Below, one piece after another: positions 21,300 to 31,800 of a stretch of 64,000 nucleotides of DNA. The translations under genes were made by a program, and so were the position numbers. The notes beneath the pieces were generated by a model. That model saw only the letters and a program-made list of their open reading frames with translations. It had not been told where the DNA came from and ran no database searches. The stretch's first letter is position 1. The number at the start of each line of letters is the position of its first letter. The stretch is from Vavraia culicis subsp. floridensis (Eukaryota; Microsporidia; Pleistophoridae), in NCBI RefSeq assembly GCF_000192795.1, contig NW_007360623.1, forward strand, positions 30,639-94,638. The letters are read 5' to 3'.

Positions 21300-22179
21300 T
21301 TTAAATTGAGATGATGATTGATAGTTAAATTATTATCAGCGCATTTAATTATTAATTTACTATGCCATTCCTTTTTATATTCAATATTACATTTACGGTA
21401 TGAAATGCAATTTTTACAAGACCAACTCATCTACGATGATGGTGCGCTGAATATCTGCGCACCAGTCGACCACCGTGTTGTTGCAGGTAGAAGTGCTGTG
21501 GATCAGCAATTTTTTACATCACATCAATTTAAGGAGCAATTTTGATGAAATCACTGATAAACGATCAGCACTCTGAGGTGTGTAAGATCGTGAGCAAACG
21601 TATTGTTAATAGAAAGGACCGGCACAGCAAACCGTACGGTAACGGTGCTGTACCCGTGTTATTTGGCAGAAGAACCATCAGCACGTTCGTTCAGTATGAA
21701 CTTGCTGGTTAAAAGGCACCTCGTGTTTGTGAATGGGCAGGATGTGCACGTACAGTACGATTAAGTCGTACGAGGTACTCTGCCGATACAATGCAGGTAC
21801 GCGATGCATCACTCCTCAGATCGTACGTAATAAATCACTACGTTTTATTTCACCGTAAATACGTACCGGTGTTAAATCAGTGCTGCTCAGTTGCTGTGCC
21901 CTACGAGTGCAATTAAATTTTATATTTTACTTATTGACGAGAATTTCCTCATAGCACGGTTAGTGCTACGTGTTATGACAGAGTATTTCATAAGAAAGGG
22001 TTTTAACGAATTATTGTTTTAATCACGCTAAAGGAATGATCACGCTGTAACAACGCTGTAACATTCTTTTAGTCACGTCATAGGAAGCGTTTCCTTCATT
22101 CCGTTCCTCGTCCATCTCAAAACCAAAAATCATACGCATTTAAGCGAATAATTGCACCCCTTCGCCTACAAATCAAAAA
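21300..22179. other. Upstream region of the 557-residue gene
   Basis: No gene recognised. CCCC at about 22157-22160 lies about 20 bases before the next start codon and fits the start-proximal signal. Confidence 0.45.
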
Positions 22180-23853
22180 ATGGTAGTGCATAGCAAAACG
22201 AACACAAAAAGGGAATGTACCAACACAAGCACACGCGTAGTAGAGCTTAGAATAAGCAACATGCACATAAAGATATACGCAACAACACGCACATGCACAC
22301 GCGAAGTGCTCAAGCATATCGGACGTGACATGCTTGTGCTTGCATTTGATGGCAGCTTTGTGGTTCTTATGGGAACTGACAGAGTGTACGATGTGTATGA
22401 ACGGTACAGGCAGCGGCACCGTAGTGTTTATCTGATCGGTGTGGATGCCGGGCACGGAGTGACAAACGATTTTTACAAGATTAATGAGAACGTGGTATTT
22501 GAGAGTGGACAGGGGATGGACAGTACGTTGCTATCGATTGTGCGTGCACAGTTGGACAAGGTGGTGAAGGGAAAGGAACTGTCATGTGAAGGGACTGGGA
22601 TGGTGAAGCGTACGGGCGTACACGTGGTTGGTGACCGGTTATGTGATGTGCGGAGGGATGAGCCGTTTAAGTGTGGATCGGTAGAAAAGATTGAAGGTGG
22701 AGTAAACGGGAAGAAGGTGAACGTGGAGAGTGGTAGGCAGAAAAAGGGTAGGACGATCATTTGTGCCGATCAGAAGACGGCTCAGGTGCACCGTGCTACC
22801 GACCAGAAGAAGTGCACCAGCCAGCAGAAGTGCACCGACCGCAAAAAGCAAAACGAGTGCGATTTCTACGGTCTGCTCGATCTCACACGCATCCACACCA
22901 AAAGATCATCAACAGCCAAACAACACCAAAAAGATAGCACAGCATTCACCGATCTGTACAAATACATAAAATCAAAACTATCACACCACGTTTCCACGCA
23001 CAGGAAGTGTGCGCCCGATGAATGCCACACGCTCATCTGGAAGTGTAAGAAATACAAATTTGTGTTCTACGGTGCCAAACATGAACACGAGTGCGTTGTG
23101 AGCATGGCGAACGGCCTGGCAGCCCACAAAGGCTTTATAGAGGTGTGCATATCGCTGGATCATATGATGTCGAACACGAAAGGTAGGTTTGCATTTCTGT
23201 ATGAGCACCGCGATGATGCCGTGCTGTTCACATGGGGCATACCGGTGAAGCGCAGCCCTATATTCACGCAGGTTGAGCTGCACAACTTCAAAAGTGCACC
23301 GGAGTGCTATGCACGCGATCTCAGTGTAAACATGATCGTGTACAACGAGTGCATGCATGGGCACAGGTTGGGGGGTGTCAGGCACATGAGTGTCACACGG
23401 CACGTAATTTTTGTGCTGATGAGCATCAAACCACGGTACATTCCGGTGAGTCAGGTCTCCAAGTACATGACGTTCTACAAATACGTGTGCGACACGATTT
23501 CGAAGTACGGGGGGATGGTGCTCACGGAGGATATGCTGTTTTCGTATTTTCTGCTGCCCACGATATCGTGCGCAAAGCACTTTGCGATGGACGTGTACCG
23601 CGAGTTTAAGCACTCGTTCAGTTCCAAGATGCAGATTGTGATGCACACCGATGACGAGTGTGCGCAAACGATCGATAGGTTTGTTACGTGTGATGCGAAG
23701 AACTCACTGGCCAAGATCGCTAAGTGCGAGACAGAGGGCATTTTGTTTACCGAGGATATTCTGTGCATCTGTGAGGACAAAGACTCTCTCCAGGACTGTT
23801 TTCAGATCGGAAGGTGCAACGAGATCAACTACTACAAACTGGCAATGGTGTAA
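22180..23853 (+). CDS. Unknown conserved-looking protein, 557 aa
   Basis: I do not recognise this protein. Residues 25-115 look globular (IKIYATTRTCTREVLKHIG, then alternating hydrophobic strands). Residues about 150-225 are a Lys/Gln/Thr-rich low-complexity insertion. Residues 250-557 are again globular, with many Cys and His (including CHTLIWKCKK and CMHGH) but no regular zinc-finger spacing. No signal peptide or membrane helix is obvious, so it is probably cytosolic or nuclear. The ATG at 22180 has CCCC about 20 bases upstream. Codon use resembles the neighbouring housekeeping genes. Profile searches of the two globular blocks would be needed to name it. Confidence 0.8.
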   Translation: MVVHSKTNTKRECTNTSTRVVELRISNMHIKIYATTRTCTREVLKHIGRDMLVLAFDGSFVVLMGTDRVYDVYERYRQRHRSVYLIGVDAGHGVTNDFYKINENVVFESGQGMDSTLLSIVRAQLDKVVKGKELSCEGTGMVKRTGVHVVGDRLCDVRRDEPFKCGSVEKIEGGVNGKKVNVESGRQKKGRTIICADQKTAQVHRATDQKKCTSQQKCTDRKKQNECDFYGLLDLTRIHTKRSSTAKQHQKDSTAFTDLYKYIKSKLSHHVSTHRKCAPDECHTLIWKCKKYKFVFYGAKHEHECVVSMANGLAAHKGFIEVCISLDHMMSNTKGRFAFLYEHRDDAVLFTWGIPVKRSPIFTQVELHNFKSAPECYARDLSVNMIVYNECMHGHRLGGVRHMSVTRHVIFVLMSIKPRYIPVSQVSKYMTFYKYVCDTISKYGGMVLTEDMLFSYFLLPTISCAKHFAMDVYREFKHSFSSKMQIVMHTDDECAQTIDRFVTCDAKNSLAKIAKCETEGILFTEDILCICEDKDSLQDCFQIGRCNEINYYKLAMV

Positions 23854-24440
23854 GTAAATTATATTATGTTACGTGGGAGAGAAAGTGCCATCAAGGACAT
23901 TGAACGGTGTATTTCGTATGTTTGCTATTTTTCTTTTCTTAAACATGCCCGTTGCATCCATGGTACATCTTCTTTCTGCTGCTCCCGTATAACTACTTGT
24001 CAACGGGTGCGTCTCTTACCACATCACATCCGCTCCTCACTCTCACCCAACCATTCCATTCTCACCGTGTGTTCTAGGAAAAGGCACCGTTCTCACCCTC
24101 GTACCGCAATTAAATGACAGAACAGTTGGAAGGCGATAATCCGAGATTGCTATTCTGCACCATCTAAATTCGTACGAGCACGTACGCACGTTTAGTAAAA
24201 TATGACACGTTCCGTTCTTGTCCGCGTTTTGTAACACGTGTTGCACCCTGTGGCTAAGCTCACAACGTAGCACTCGTACCGTACCGTTGGTATTGCGGTC
24301 ACAGTTCGTATTTGATGCGTTGCTCCTCGTTTGCGGTGCAGTTGCATGAAATGTTGTCCTCGTACATTTCAATTTTTTATTTGCACTAATTTCAGTGCCA
24401 CGCACTTTCTACCACCGTGTTCGCTACCACGCTCACCTCT
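23854..24440. other. Intergenic
   Basis: No gene recognised. It leads into the minisatellite upstream of beta-COP. Confidence 0.45.
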
Positions 24441-24690
24441 CATCTTCATTTCCAATCTCTCCTCTTAATTTCTAATCTCTCCTCTTCATTTCCAATCTCT
24501 CCTCTTCATTTCCAATCTCTCCTCTTCATTTCCAATCTCTCCTCTTCATTTCCAATCTCTCCTCTTCATTTCCAATCTCTCCTCTTCATTTCCAATCTCT
24601 CCTCCTCATTTCTAATCTCTCCTCTTCATTTCCAATCTCTCCTCCTCATTTCCTATATCTCCTCTTCATTTCCAATCTATCCTCTTAAAT
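24441..24690 (+). repeat. 20-bp minisatellite upstream of beta-COP
   Basis: About twelve tandem copies of the 20-bp unit CCTCTTCATTTCCAATCTCT, with scattered T/C and A changes in the outer copies and near-perfect inner copies. The strand is pyrimidine-rich. It stops about 25 bases before the beta-COP start, so it occupies the promoter or 5' leader. The frame open across it is a by-product of the repeat. Confidence 0.95.
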
Positions 24691-24713
24691 TCTAAATTTT
24701 AGTTCACCCTTCA

Positions 24714-27158
24714 ATGCATCCACTCATAGTAACGGCAGAGCCCCCAATCCCCAAAGAAAAGATCCTGGCACATCTTACATCTCCGAAAACAGCTAAAAAG
24801 GCAGATGCCCTGCGCACCATGATAACCCTTTTATCACAGAACGCCGACCTTTCAGAATACACCACGACAGCAATACGTGAGGTATGCCAGTGCGGTGACA
24901 CGCAACTCAAAAAGATATTCTATCTGTTCCTTGAGATGATTCCAAAGTGTGACAAGGATGGCAACATGTTGGCCGAGATACTGCTGATTGCCAATCAGGT
25001 GCGCAAGGACTTGGAACACCCCAACGAGTATGTGCGTGGCAGAGTGCTGCATTTTATGTGTACGTTGATGTATGGCGATATAATTGAACTCATGTTCGGG
25101 CCCATCGTGCACAACCTGGAGCACTTGCATTATTACGTGCGTAGGAATGCGTTGCTGTGCGTAACGAAGATTTACGAGCATTTTGGTGCGAGCTTTCCGG
25201 ATATTCCTGATCGTATCAGACGGTGCATGGCGAAGGAGACCAACCCGTACTGTTTGAGACAGTGTTATGCATCGCTGAGAGTGTTTGAGAAGGTGACAAG
25301 CACTTATCTGGAGAAGGGCGCGCTGGTGAACGAAATCGTGCACATGCCCTTTAAGAATGTGCCTGAGGAGCTGCTCAGCGTTGTGCTGTGCGATGCACCT
25401 ACCGAGGAGTTGCTGTGGATGTGTATCAACAGCAACAAGTGCAGGTTTCAGTGTGCGCTGCTGCTCATGCGCCATAAAAACTCAGAGGATCGTGCAGTGC
25501 GCATTATCTTGGAGATCATCCGCTCGGAGCCTTCGCTGAAAGAAATCGGGCTGCAGTGCATCAAGGACGTGTACTACACACGCATACAGGTGAACGAGCT
25601 GCTCACGCTGCTCGACAGCAATGTGATGCATATCGTGTTTGAGCTGGTGTACCGCGTGGCAGACATGGCCGACTACCCCGTCATTTCTGAGTTCATACTC
25701 GGCATGATCAAGCAATCGCACGGTGACACGCCCTTCCTCATCTTTCTGATCGAGCAGGCGATTTTTATCCGCAAGAATTTTAACGTGCACAACGCCGAAC
25801 TCAACAGAACGGTTCAGCAGTTCGTGCTCGGTGATCCTGAGGCAGCATACGCAGCGATTAACCTGCTCGAAAGTGACACGCATTCTCATCGATACCTGCT
25901 CAGCGTGTTGCACCGTATAAAGTACGGCCGGATATTCAGACGGGTTGTGAGCGCAGTAGCATCGAACAACGGACTTGCACATGAGTTCCTGGGAAAGATC
26001 GATGAGATGGTCGCCGGTAATGCGCTCTCATCGACCGTATACTTCGGCGTAGCGTGTGCACTTGCACTCTACAAGTTTTTCCGAGAGAGGGCCCTGGACA
26101 AGAGGGTTGTAGCAGATAAGGTGCTTGAATTGATCAAGCGGGGAAGGAAGGAGGAGTGTTTTGATTTCAGCAGTTATGAAATCATGGCGGGCGTTCTCGG
26201 TGATGTACTAAGCGATAACGGTAAGGATGAGAATGCTGGTCGTGCCAGTAGCACGGACAAGGGCAAGGAACGTGCTGATAACGGCGCGAACAACAACACC
26301 GGTCACCACGTATTAAAAACAGCGAGCAAGCAGAACGTAAACGTGATCAGAACCACGAACAAGGACGTGCTCGATGTGCTCACCTTTAAGTTCCTCAAAA
26401 CAAAACGGGCCGATGATACGGACGAACAAATCAAAGCGTTTCTGTGCCCTAAGAGTGCGGACAGAGAGGAAAATTCGTGTCAAATGACGGGCTACTCCGA
26501 TCATTTGTACATAGAGGCTGCGTTCCGTGTGAGCAGACTGTGCGTGAACATCGATTTGCTGGTGGTGAACCAGACCAACAAGGTGATACAAAACATTCTG
26601 TTCGATTTTACGACGAGCTGTAACATTACTCATAATTTCACGTGCCTGCCCCTGAGCCTTGGTGCACGCAGCATCATCAAAATGCCGTTCTCGTTCACCA
26701 TTAAGGAGGTGTTTAACGGGTTCATCACAGGATGCGTGTCGTACACCGTAAAAAATGTTGGTCATGTGCTCAACATGAGCACGCTTAGTTTCAGGGTGAA
26801 CGATTTCTTGCAGAGCAGAGTGCTTGAGAATGAGGAGTTCAAGACACAGTGGCTCGTGCTTGAATGGGAGAATACGTATACGAGCCGGTTCAGGTGCATG
26901 CATCACGTAGAGCACATCTTCCGTGCGATTGCCGAGTGTGTAAAGGCGTATGTTGTTGACGTAAGAACGGACAGGAGCACCTTCCTGGTTGCCAACCTGG
27001 TGTGCACCACATTTCTTGGTGAGGATGTTCTGATCAATCTGAAGATCAGGCGCGATGAGATGGTCTACCTCGATTGTAGGATGAGAAGCACCGAGGAGGC
27101 CCTTGTAAAGAGTCTTAGCGTTGTGTTTAGTGAACTGCTGCGCCGTATGAAGGAGTGA
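24714..27158 (+). CDS. SEC26: Coatomer subunit beta (beta-COP, Sec26)
   Basis: Beta subunit of the COPI coat that forms Golgi-to-ER vesicles. The first ~500 residues are helical repeats of the adaptin type (for example DLEHPNEYVRGRVLHFMCTL and HYYVRRNALLCVTKIYEHF, the standard paired-repeat pattern). A charged linker covers about 502-540. The C-terminal appendage follows, with the beta-COP signature MTGYSDHLYIEAAFRVSR, LLVVNQTNKVIQN and FKTQWLVLEWENTYT. At 814 residues it is shorter than yeast Sec26 (about 970). CCCTTCA precedes the ATG. Gamma-COP lies at 57.7 kb in this window. Confidence 0.92.
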   Translation: MHPLIVTAEPPIPKEKILAHLTSPKTAKKADALRTMITLLSQNADLSEYTTTAIREVCQCGDTQLKKIFYLFLEMIPKCDKDGNMLAEILLIANQVRKDLEHPNEYVRGRVLHFMCTLMYGDIIELMFGPIVHNLEHLHYYVRRNALLCVTKIYEHFGASFPDIPDRIRRCMAKETNPYCLRQCYASLRVFEKVTSTYLEKGALVNEIVHMPFKNVPEELLSVVLCDAPTEELLWMCINSNKCRFQCALLLMRHKNSEDRAVRIILEIIRSEPSLKEIGLQCIKDVYYTRIQVNELLTLLDSNVMHIVFELVYRVADMADYPVISEFILGMIKQSHGDTPFLIFLIEQAIFIRKNFNVHNAELNRTVQQFVLGDPEAAYAAINLLESDTHSHRYLLSVLHRIKYGRIFRRVVSAVASNNGLAHEFLGKIDEMVAGNALSSTVYFGVACALALYKFFRERALDKRVVADKVLELIKRGRKEECFDFSSYEIMAGVLGDVLSDNGKDENAGRASSTDKGKERADNGANNNTGHHVLKTASKQNVNVIRTTNKDVLDVLTFKFLKTKRADDTDEQIKAFLCPKSADREENSCQMTGYSDHLYIEAAFRVSRLCVNIDLLVVNQTNKVIQNILFDFTTSCNITHNFTCLPLSLGARSIIKMPFSFTIKEVFNGFITGCVSYTVKNVGHVLNMSTLSFRVNDFLQSRVLENEEFKTQWLVLEWENTYTSRFRCMHHVEHIFRAIAECVKAYVVDVRTDRSTFLVANLVCTTFLGEDVLINLKIRRDEMVYLDCRMRSTEEALVKSLSVVFSELLRRMKE

Positions 27159-27794
27159 GTATCAATAAACGGTTGTTTTAGGTCTTGGGCTGATGAGCGT
27201 GTTCCACAGCTGATTATTGAGCATGATTTATATTTGTGATGTATGGTTTGGCATGTTCTATGGTGTGTCCTGCCAGCATGCTGCTCTATGACTTATTACG
27301 GCCAATGCTGCATTTCTTAATTTACCTCCATTTCTCAGGTACAAATGGATTATTCATTCACACTGAACCGTTGATTACCGCTGTATGAAACACTTTATCC
27401 TTTTACCTTTCAGCACATGCCGAGCAAGGAGGTACATCCCATTTTACTTACTCCCGTTGCATTTTCTTCAATTCGTTCCTACGCCACCGGAGGTCAAAAA
27501 CCTTTGCTCCGTGCTATTCAGTTCTCGTGCCTTCCCGTTTATGCCATGATATTACTCCGTTCTATTTATACTTTTGTGTGTTTGAACCTTCATATTGACA
27601 CGTATACAATTGCTATTTTCAGCCGTCTTGACCTCACGACAGCACGCATCTTCCCAGGTAACAGTCGTGTGCACGACTCTGCAAGTTTACAGGCTAAAAC
27701 GCAAACTAGAAAAATATAAAAAATCACGCCGGTAGCACTCCATAACGCAGCCGTTACAAATAAAAGGAAAAGCAACAAACTATTTTAATTATCA
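27159..27794. other. Intergenic between convergent genes
   Basis: About 640 bases with no supportable gene or RNA. Confidence 0.45.
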
Positions 27795-28403
27795 TTACTC
27801 CGCGTTCTTTATAATAAGCGTAGCGAAGGGATATAATCCGTGCTCATCCAAGCTCTTCCTGTCATCCTCCACAAGATCATCACCCAGAAATATTTCAGGA
27901 TCTGCCAATCCTACTTTGCCTTCAATCTCCCGCAATAGATTCGACACCGACTCATCTTTTTTCATGATTACGTCAAAGGATTCGCCATTCTCTAAATTGA
28001 AAACGGTGATGGAGCACTCATCAGGACCAACAACCGGCTTCATCTCTACAGTCTTTTCAACACCGTCCTGCTCCCTCTCTTTTTTCTTCTCCTGTTCCAA
28101 TTCGATTCTATCTGCCTTGATTTGATCGCGCAGCTTCTTCAAATGCAATCGTTCCTGCTGCCTCAACTCCTTCTGCCTTTTTAGCTCCTCTAACTTCTTC
28201 TTACGTTCCCTGTCCTCCTTTGTCTCTAACACATTCCTTTCATCACGATTATCCATTTTGCACATCTTTTCCTCGATATAATCAAGGAGTATTTCGAGGT
28301 CTACACTTGCCGTGTTCTCCAACGCCTCTTCTATCAGCTCATTGGAAAAGCCCTGCTTTTGTAGCTGCACACGCACCTCATCTGCCTGCACATTCTGTAC
28401 CAT
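27795..28403 (-). CDS. UBA-UBX domain protein (Cdc48/p97 cofactor type)
   Basis: Protein of 202 residues with three parts. A UBA-like three-helix segment (residues about 5-45; VQLQKQGFSNELIEEALEN and LEILLDYIEE) would bind ubiquitin. A highly charged coiled coil follows (about 55-110). A UBX beta-grasp domain ends the protein (about 125-200; SITVFNLENGESFDVIMK, VSNLLREIE, GLYPFATLIIK). Such proteins, like SAKS1/UBXN1, link ubiquitinated clients to the AAA ATPase Cdc48. The canonical FPR loop of p97-binding UBX domains is not seen, so the Cdc48 link is less certain. CCCC abuts the start ATG. Confidence 0.82.
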   Translation of the reverse strand: MVQNVQADEVRVQLQKQGFSNELIEEALENTASVDLEILLDYIEEKMCKMDNRDERNVLETKEDRERKKKLEELKRQKELRQQERLHLKKLRDQIKADRIELEQEKKKEREQDGVEKTVEMKPVVGPDECSITVFNLENGESFDVIMKKDESVSNLLREIEGKVGLADPEIFLGDDLVEDDRKSLDEHGLYPFATLIIKNAE

Positions 28404-28407
28404 GGGG

Positions 28408-29025
28408 TAAAAATTAATAACCCTTTTGTTGTTGCGTAAATTAAGGAAACATTCGGTACGAGTTTAATGTATCCCTCAAAGAAAGCAGAACAAAGCATTT
28501 ATGGGATTATTTGATGTATGTGGTGTGTAGTAAATACGGAAGTATGCTGGCAGAATTAATCTAAACAATAAAGAAGCATTTATGAAACCGTTTCTAGCAT
28601 AATGAATACATGACCAATGTTTAATAATATGTCAAAAACGTGATAAGTTAGTGTGAATATTGCGCAGTGATATGATGTAAATATTTCATTAAAATACTCT
28701 TATAGCTCAGGTATTGCAACCTTTCTCATGTATATAAATATGGTTATCATACAAAGTTTATTTTCTTACCTTTTGCTGTAATACTTTTATATCCTTAACT
28801 CATCAGGCAAAACTGTTAAACTGTGATCTTTTCATTTACCAATGAATAAGTCATTTTTTAATCGCAACGAACGCTTCTTTTGAAGCCTGCTTTATAATTA
28901 CCTATTACCCCATTTACAACCGCTTGAAGCATGCAAATGTTATTTTTGCTATTATAGACTTTAGTTAACACCAATTTGCATATATTTATTCCGTTACATA
29001 CAATATAAACCCGCTTGAGAACACT
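28408..29025. other. Intergenic
   Basis: Very AT-rich. No gene recognised. It ends where recognisable Helitron coding sequence begins. Confidence 0.45.
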
Positions 29026-29686
29026 AAAAGGAGGTACTCGCAGTTGTATGTGATTGATACGAACGATGCCACAGATCTGAGATCGAGAAACCCTGCAAAT
29101 GAGAAGTGTGACAGAGCAATACTACGCAATCTTGACATGACAATAAGAGAAGTCAACCCGTATGCAGAATCTTGCTGAGGTTGAGAGAAGTGTAGTGCGT
29201 GAAGGAAACATGTTGATGGTAAATGTAGAGTCAAACAAGAACATTCATCGTGACATGAACAGGTACAATGTTCCTACAACGGGCGAGATTACGATGATAT
29301 TCAACGACAAAAACGGCGAGCATTCATTCAAGAGAAGACAGTTTTCGGTTCTTCTTTCGTTTGCGATGACAATCCACAAGTCACAAGGTCAGTCATTTGA
29401 CAAGGTAGGTGTTTATCTGCACAGCTCTGTCGAGAGTGGCTATGCAAACGGTCTAAGGGTGTATGTTGCTGACAATGGAGACCAAGGAAAGTGTGAGAAT
29501 GGTAAAGTATACACAAGAAATGTTGTATACAATGAGCCATTATAATGAAAGTAAATTTATTGATTTTGTAACTATACAACAGTTGGTAGAAAGGAATGAC
29601 CTAATGTTTTAGTTATATTCAAAAGCGCTATTTTGTATATAATCCATTCAGACACCCGTTTTTGAAAAACGGGATAGCGCAGCTAA
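29026..29686 (+). mobile_element. Decayed Helitron (copy F): deleted replicase-helicase plus 3' end
   Basis: The fragment keeps a piece of the Helitron replicase-helicase protein, then a Helitron 3' end. From 29026 frame 1 reads RRYSQLYVIDTNDAT..., the Helitron N-terminal helicase-like region, up to a stop near 29159. A frameshift follows, and another frame (29162-29545) continues with ERSVVREGN and RYNVPTTGEI. About 29325 it jumps directly to helicase motifs near the C terminus (LLSFAMTIHKSQGQSFDKVG), so most of the protein is deleted. After the stop, sequence matching the 60.4 kb copy runs to a hairpin, CCCGTTTTTGAAAAACGGG (29655-29673), then ATAGCGCAG and CTAA (29683-29686). Confidence 0.8.
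29162..29545 (+). pseudogene. Helitron helicase remnant with internal deletions
   Basis: Open for 127 codons but not a functional gene. It joins an N-terminal Helitron block to the motif VI region of a Pif1-type helicase, losing the ATP-binding motifs. Compared with the copy at 60.6 kb it also lacks 32 bases between CACAGC and TCTGTCGAG. That removes the GQLYVTLSR block and happens to restore the reading frame into the tail VESGYANGLRVYVADNG. Confidence 0.8.
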
Positions 29687-30052
29687 GTTAGTCTTTGCAT
29701 AGAACTGGACATAAGAAACATTTCTGGACCTACTCGCTGATGTAAGTAGCTACACATCTTTACGACATGTTCTTTGTCATTAAACACAGTTTAATAGATC
29801 TGTTTCATGGGTAAAAGAAATGAACATATCTACCCGTTCTGCACTATGTACTATATGTAGTAATTAGAAAGTAAATAAACGTATTATTAACAAAAAATGT
29901 TAGTATATAAACCAAGTATTATCCAGGCTATTTATTATTTTTGTTCATTTTAGCAATTATATGACTCTTGCTATTCCATGCTCACTGGCTCAATATTTAC
30001 ACATCATATGAATAAGGGTATGATTTTTCCGTTTGTGCATTTTAGGAAAGCG
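29687..30052. other. Intergenic
   Basis: AT-rich sequence between the Helitron 3' end and the promoter of the next gene. Nothing recognised. Confidence 0.4.
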
Positions 30053-30090
30053 TATAAATACAAAAAATTTGTCAATACCCCTTACCAAAT
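30053..30090 (+). promoter_or_regulatory. TATA-like and C-rich start signals
   Basis: TATAAATA at 30053-30060 is followed by CCCC at 30078-30081 and an ATG at 30091. The pairing argues that the downstream frame was an expressed gene with a very short leader. Confidence 0.5.
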
Positions 30091-31647
30091 ATGCAAATTA
30101 TTATAATGCTGATCAGATCGGTGTATGTGATGGACAACTCGTATCCTGACCAGGATAGTGGTCGTATCGGAGAAAGTTCTCAAAGCAACACTTTCATATA
30201 TCCTGGTATGGAAGTAGTCGGCCATCCTACACAGTTGACCACTTGTAGTGATGAATCACAAGAACATGCACAACATGATTGTGAAAGTGCGGGAACGAGC
30301 AGCTCAAGAAAACGCAAGAGAGTGAGCGGGCAATCGAATGAAGGTCGCTCGAGCAAGCTTGAAAAGTTACAAAATGTCATTTTTAAAGTTATAAATAAGA
30401 GAGAAGATTTTGCACAAGAATATAATCAAACTACAAAGGATAATTAAGGAGATTTGGAGTTGTCCAGGTATTTTGATAATTTAAAAGAAATGTTGGTTAA
30501 GTTTACAGATGATACACACAAAAATAAGGGAAAGATAGTTAATACGGGAACAGATAATTGTGATGGTTTGTCACATATTTCAGAATATGTTACATTTAGA
30601 AAAAGCGAAGAAGAACAAATGAAAAGATTTAAATTGTTATTTTTGGAGCTGGATATTGCACAAGTTGATGTTCCTTGTGAGGGTGTGAAAAAACTTTCTC
30701 AGCTGCTGAAGCTTTACGCCAGATACAACGATGAACTTTATTCTCTGCTAACAACTAATTCTAAGATAAGTGAGGCAGAGTATTTTAGTAGTGAAAGTGT
30801 GAAATGTGTAGGTTGTAGGCATTCTCATCGTAATAGCTGTTTTATTGTGCAAAATGTGATCGATAATTTATTTGTAAACTCATTAGAAATGCTGTACGGA
30901 AACAAAGTTGTTGACAAGTGTTTGCTTTTTTCTGAGTTTACAAGCCTTTGTGGGTATTTTGTGCAGTTCCACAACAATGTAACAAAAATATTGCTGCGTG
31001 ATAAAGCGATCACGATATATCTTGTCAGCAGAATCGAAAACATTGCAACATCATGCATAAAACTGACGGATAAAGGAGATAATCCGTTCGATAACAAACA
31101 GAATATGCTGAGACAGATCGTTTATCGTTCCTTTGTTCGTACATTTCTGTTTTCACAACTTCTTTATGTCTTCAGAGTTGAGTCAAGCGTTATTTCTAAG
31201 TACGTATTTTTTTCCGAGTTGGAGTATACTTGCTCAACAGTTTGTGGTGCGAGTAATCCTGATACTGTTTGCGATACTTTTTTGGAAGGATATGAGCCTC
31301 TATTCTTTTTGCTGTCCGGTTTATTTGACAAGATTGGATTTACAAAATATGATTGTCTCGCTACTTGGGATAAGAATCTAAGCATGGAGCACTTAAATGG
31401 AAAATACATTCTTGAGCAGATTCTTTGTATCCATTCACGTCATATGAAAGAGAGATTAGGACAAAACGTAAAATGGTTGTATGGATATATTGGACAGTAT
31501 CTCTCCACAAGCTATTCTGAGAGGCGAGATGAAATACTTAAGAAAATTGAGGAGTTGGATTATAACAACTTTGAACATATGGCACAGCAAGTTTGTGATC
31601 TTTATAAGTGTGTTAGAGGACATCTGGAAGAGTTGATACGGCGGTAA
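30091..31647 (+). pseudogene. Unknown protein gene with one in-frame stop
   Basis: Two consecutive frames, 30091-30447 (118 codons) and 30448-31647 (about 400 codons), lie in the same phase and are separated only by a TAA at 30445-30447. The second part has no ATG near its start. The simplest reading is a single gene of about 518 residues with a nonsense mutation. The N-terminal part is Ser-rich and ends in a basic patch (SSRKRKR), possibly a nuclear signal. The C-terminal part is helical with scattered cysteines (CVGCRHSHRNSC). I recognise no family. It lies between two Helitron pieces, and its codon use is more AT-rich than the housekeeping genes, so it may be a transposon passenger or lineage-specific gene. 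Confidence 0.6.
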
Positions 31648-31800
31648 GTAACACCCAGATATGTGAATCATAAGATTAAATAGTATTTATGGATTTGTGT
31701 TGTCTAAATATTACATGTGTTTTTGTAGTAGTTTTTATATCTAATATTACGGTTCATTATTATTGTGAACAAGCATCAGGTGATATTATCATCGCATGAG
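31648..31800. other. Intergenic before a Helitron-like left end
   Basis: Short AT-rich spacer, nothing recognised. Confidence 0.4.

Noticed and set aside
22981..23667. 228-codon minus-strand frame
   Set aside because: Antisense to the 557-residue gene, no start motif, no recognisable content.
24417..24695. 92-codon plus-strand frame with repeated Phe-Ile-Ser-Asn-Leu
   Set aside because: By-product of the 20-bp minisatellite; no independent start support.
24852..25475. 207-codon minus-strand frame and similar ones at 25482-25982 and 26313-26915
   Set aside because: Antisense to beta-COP; shadows.
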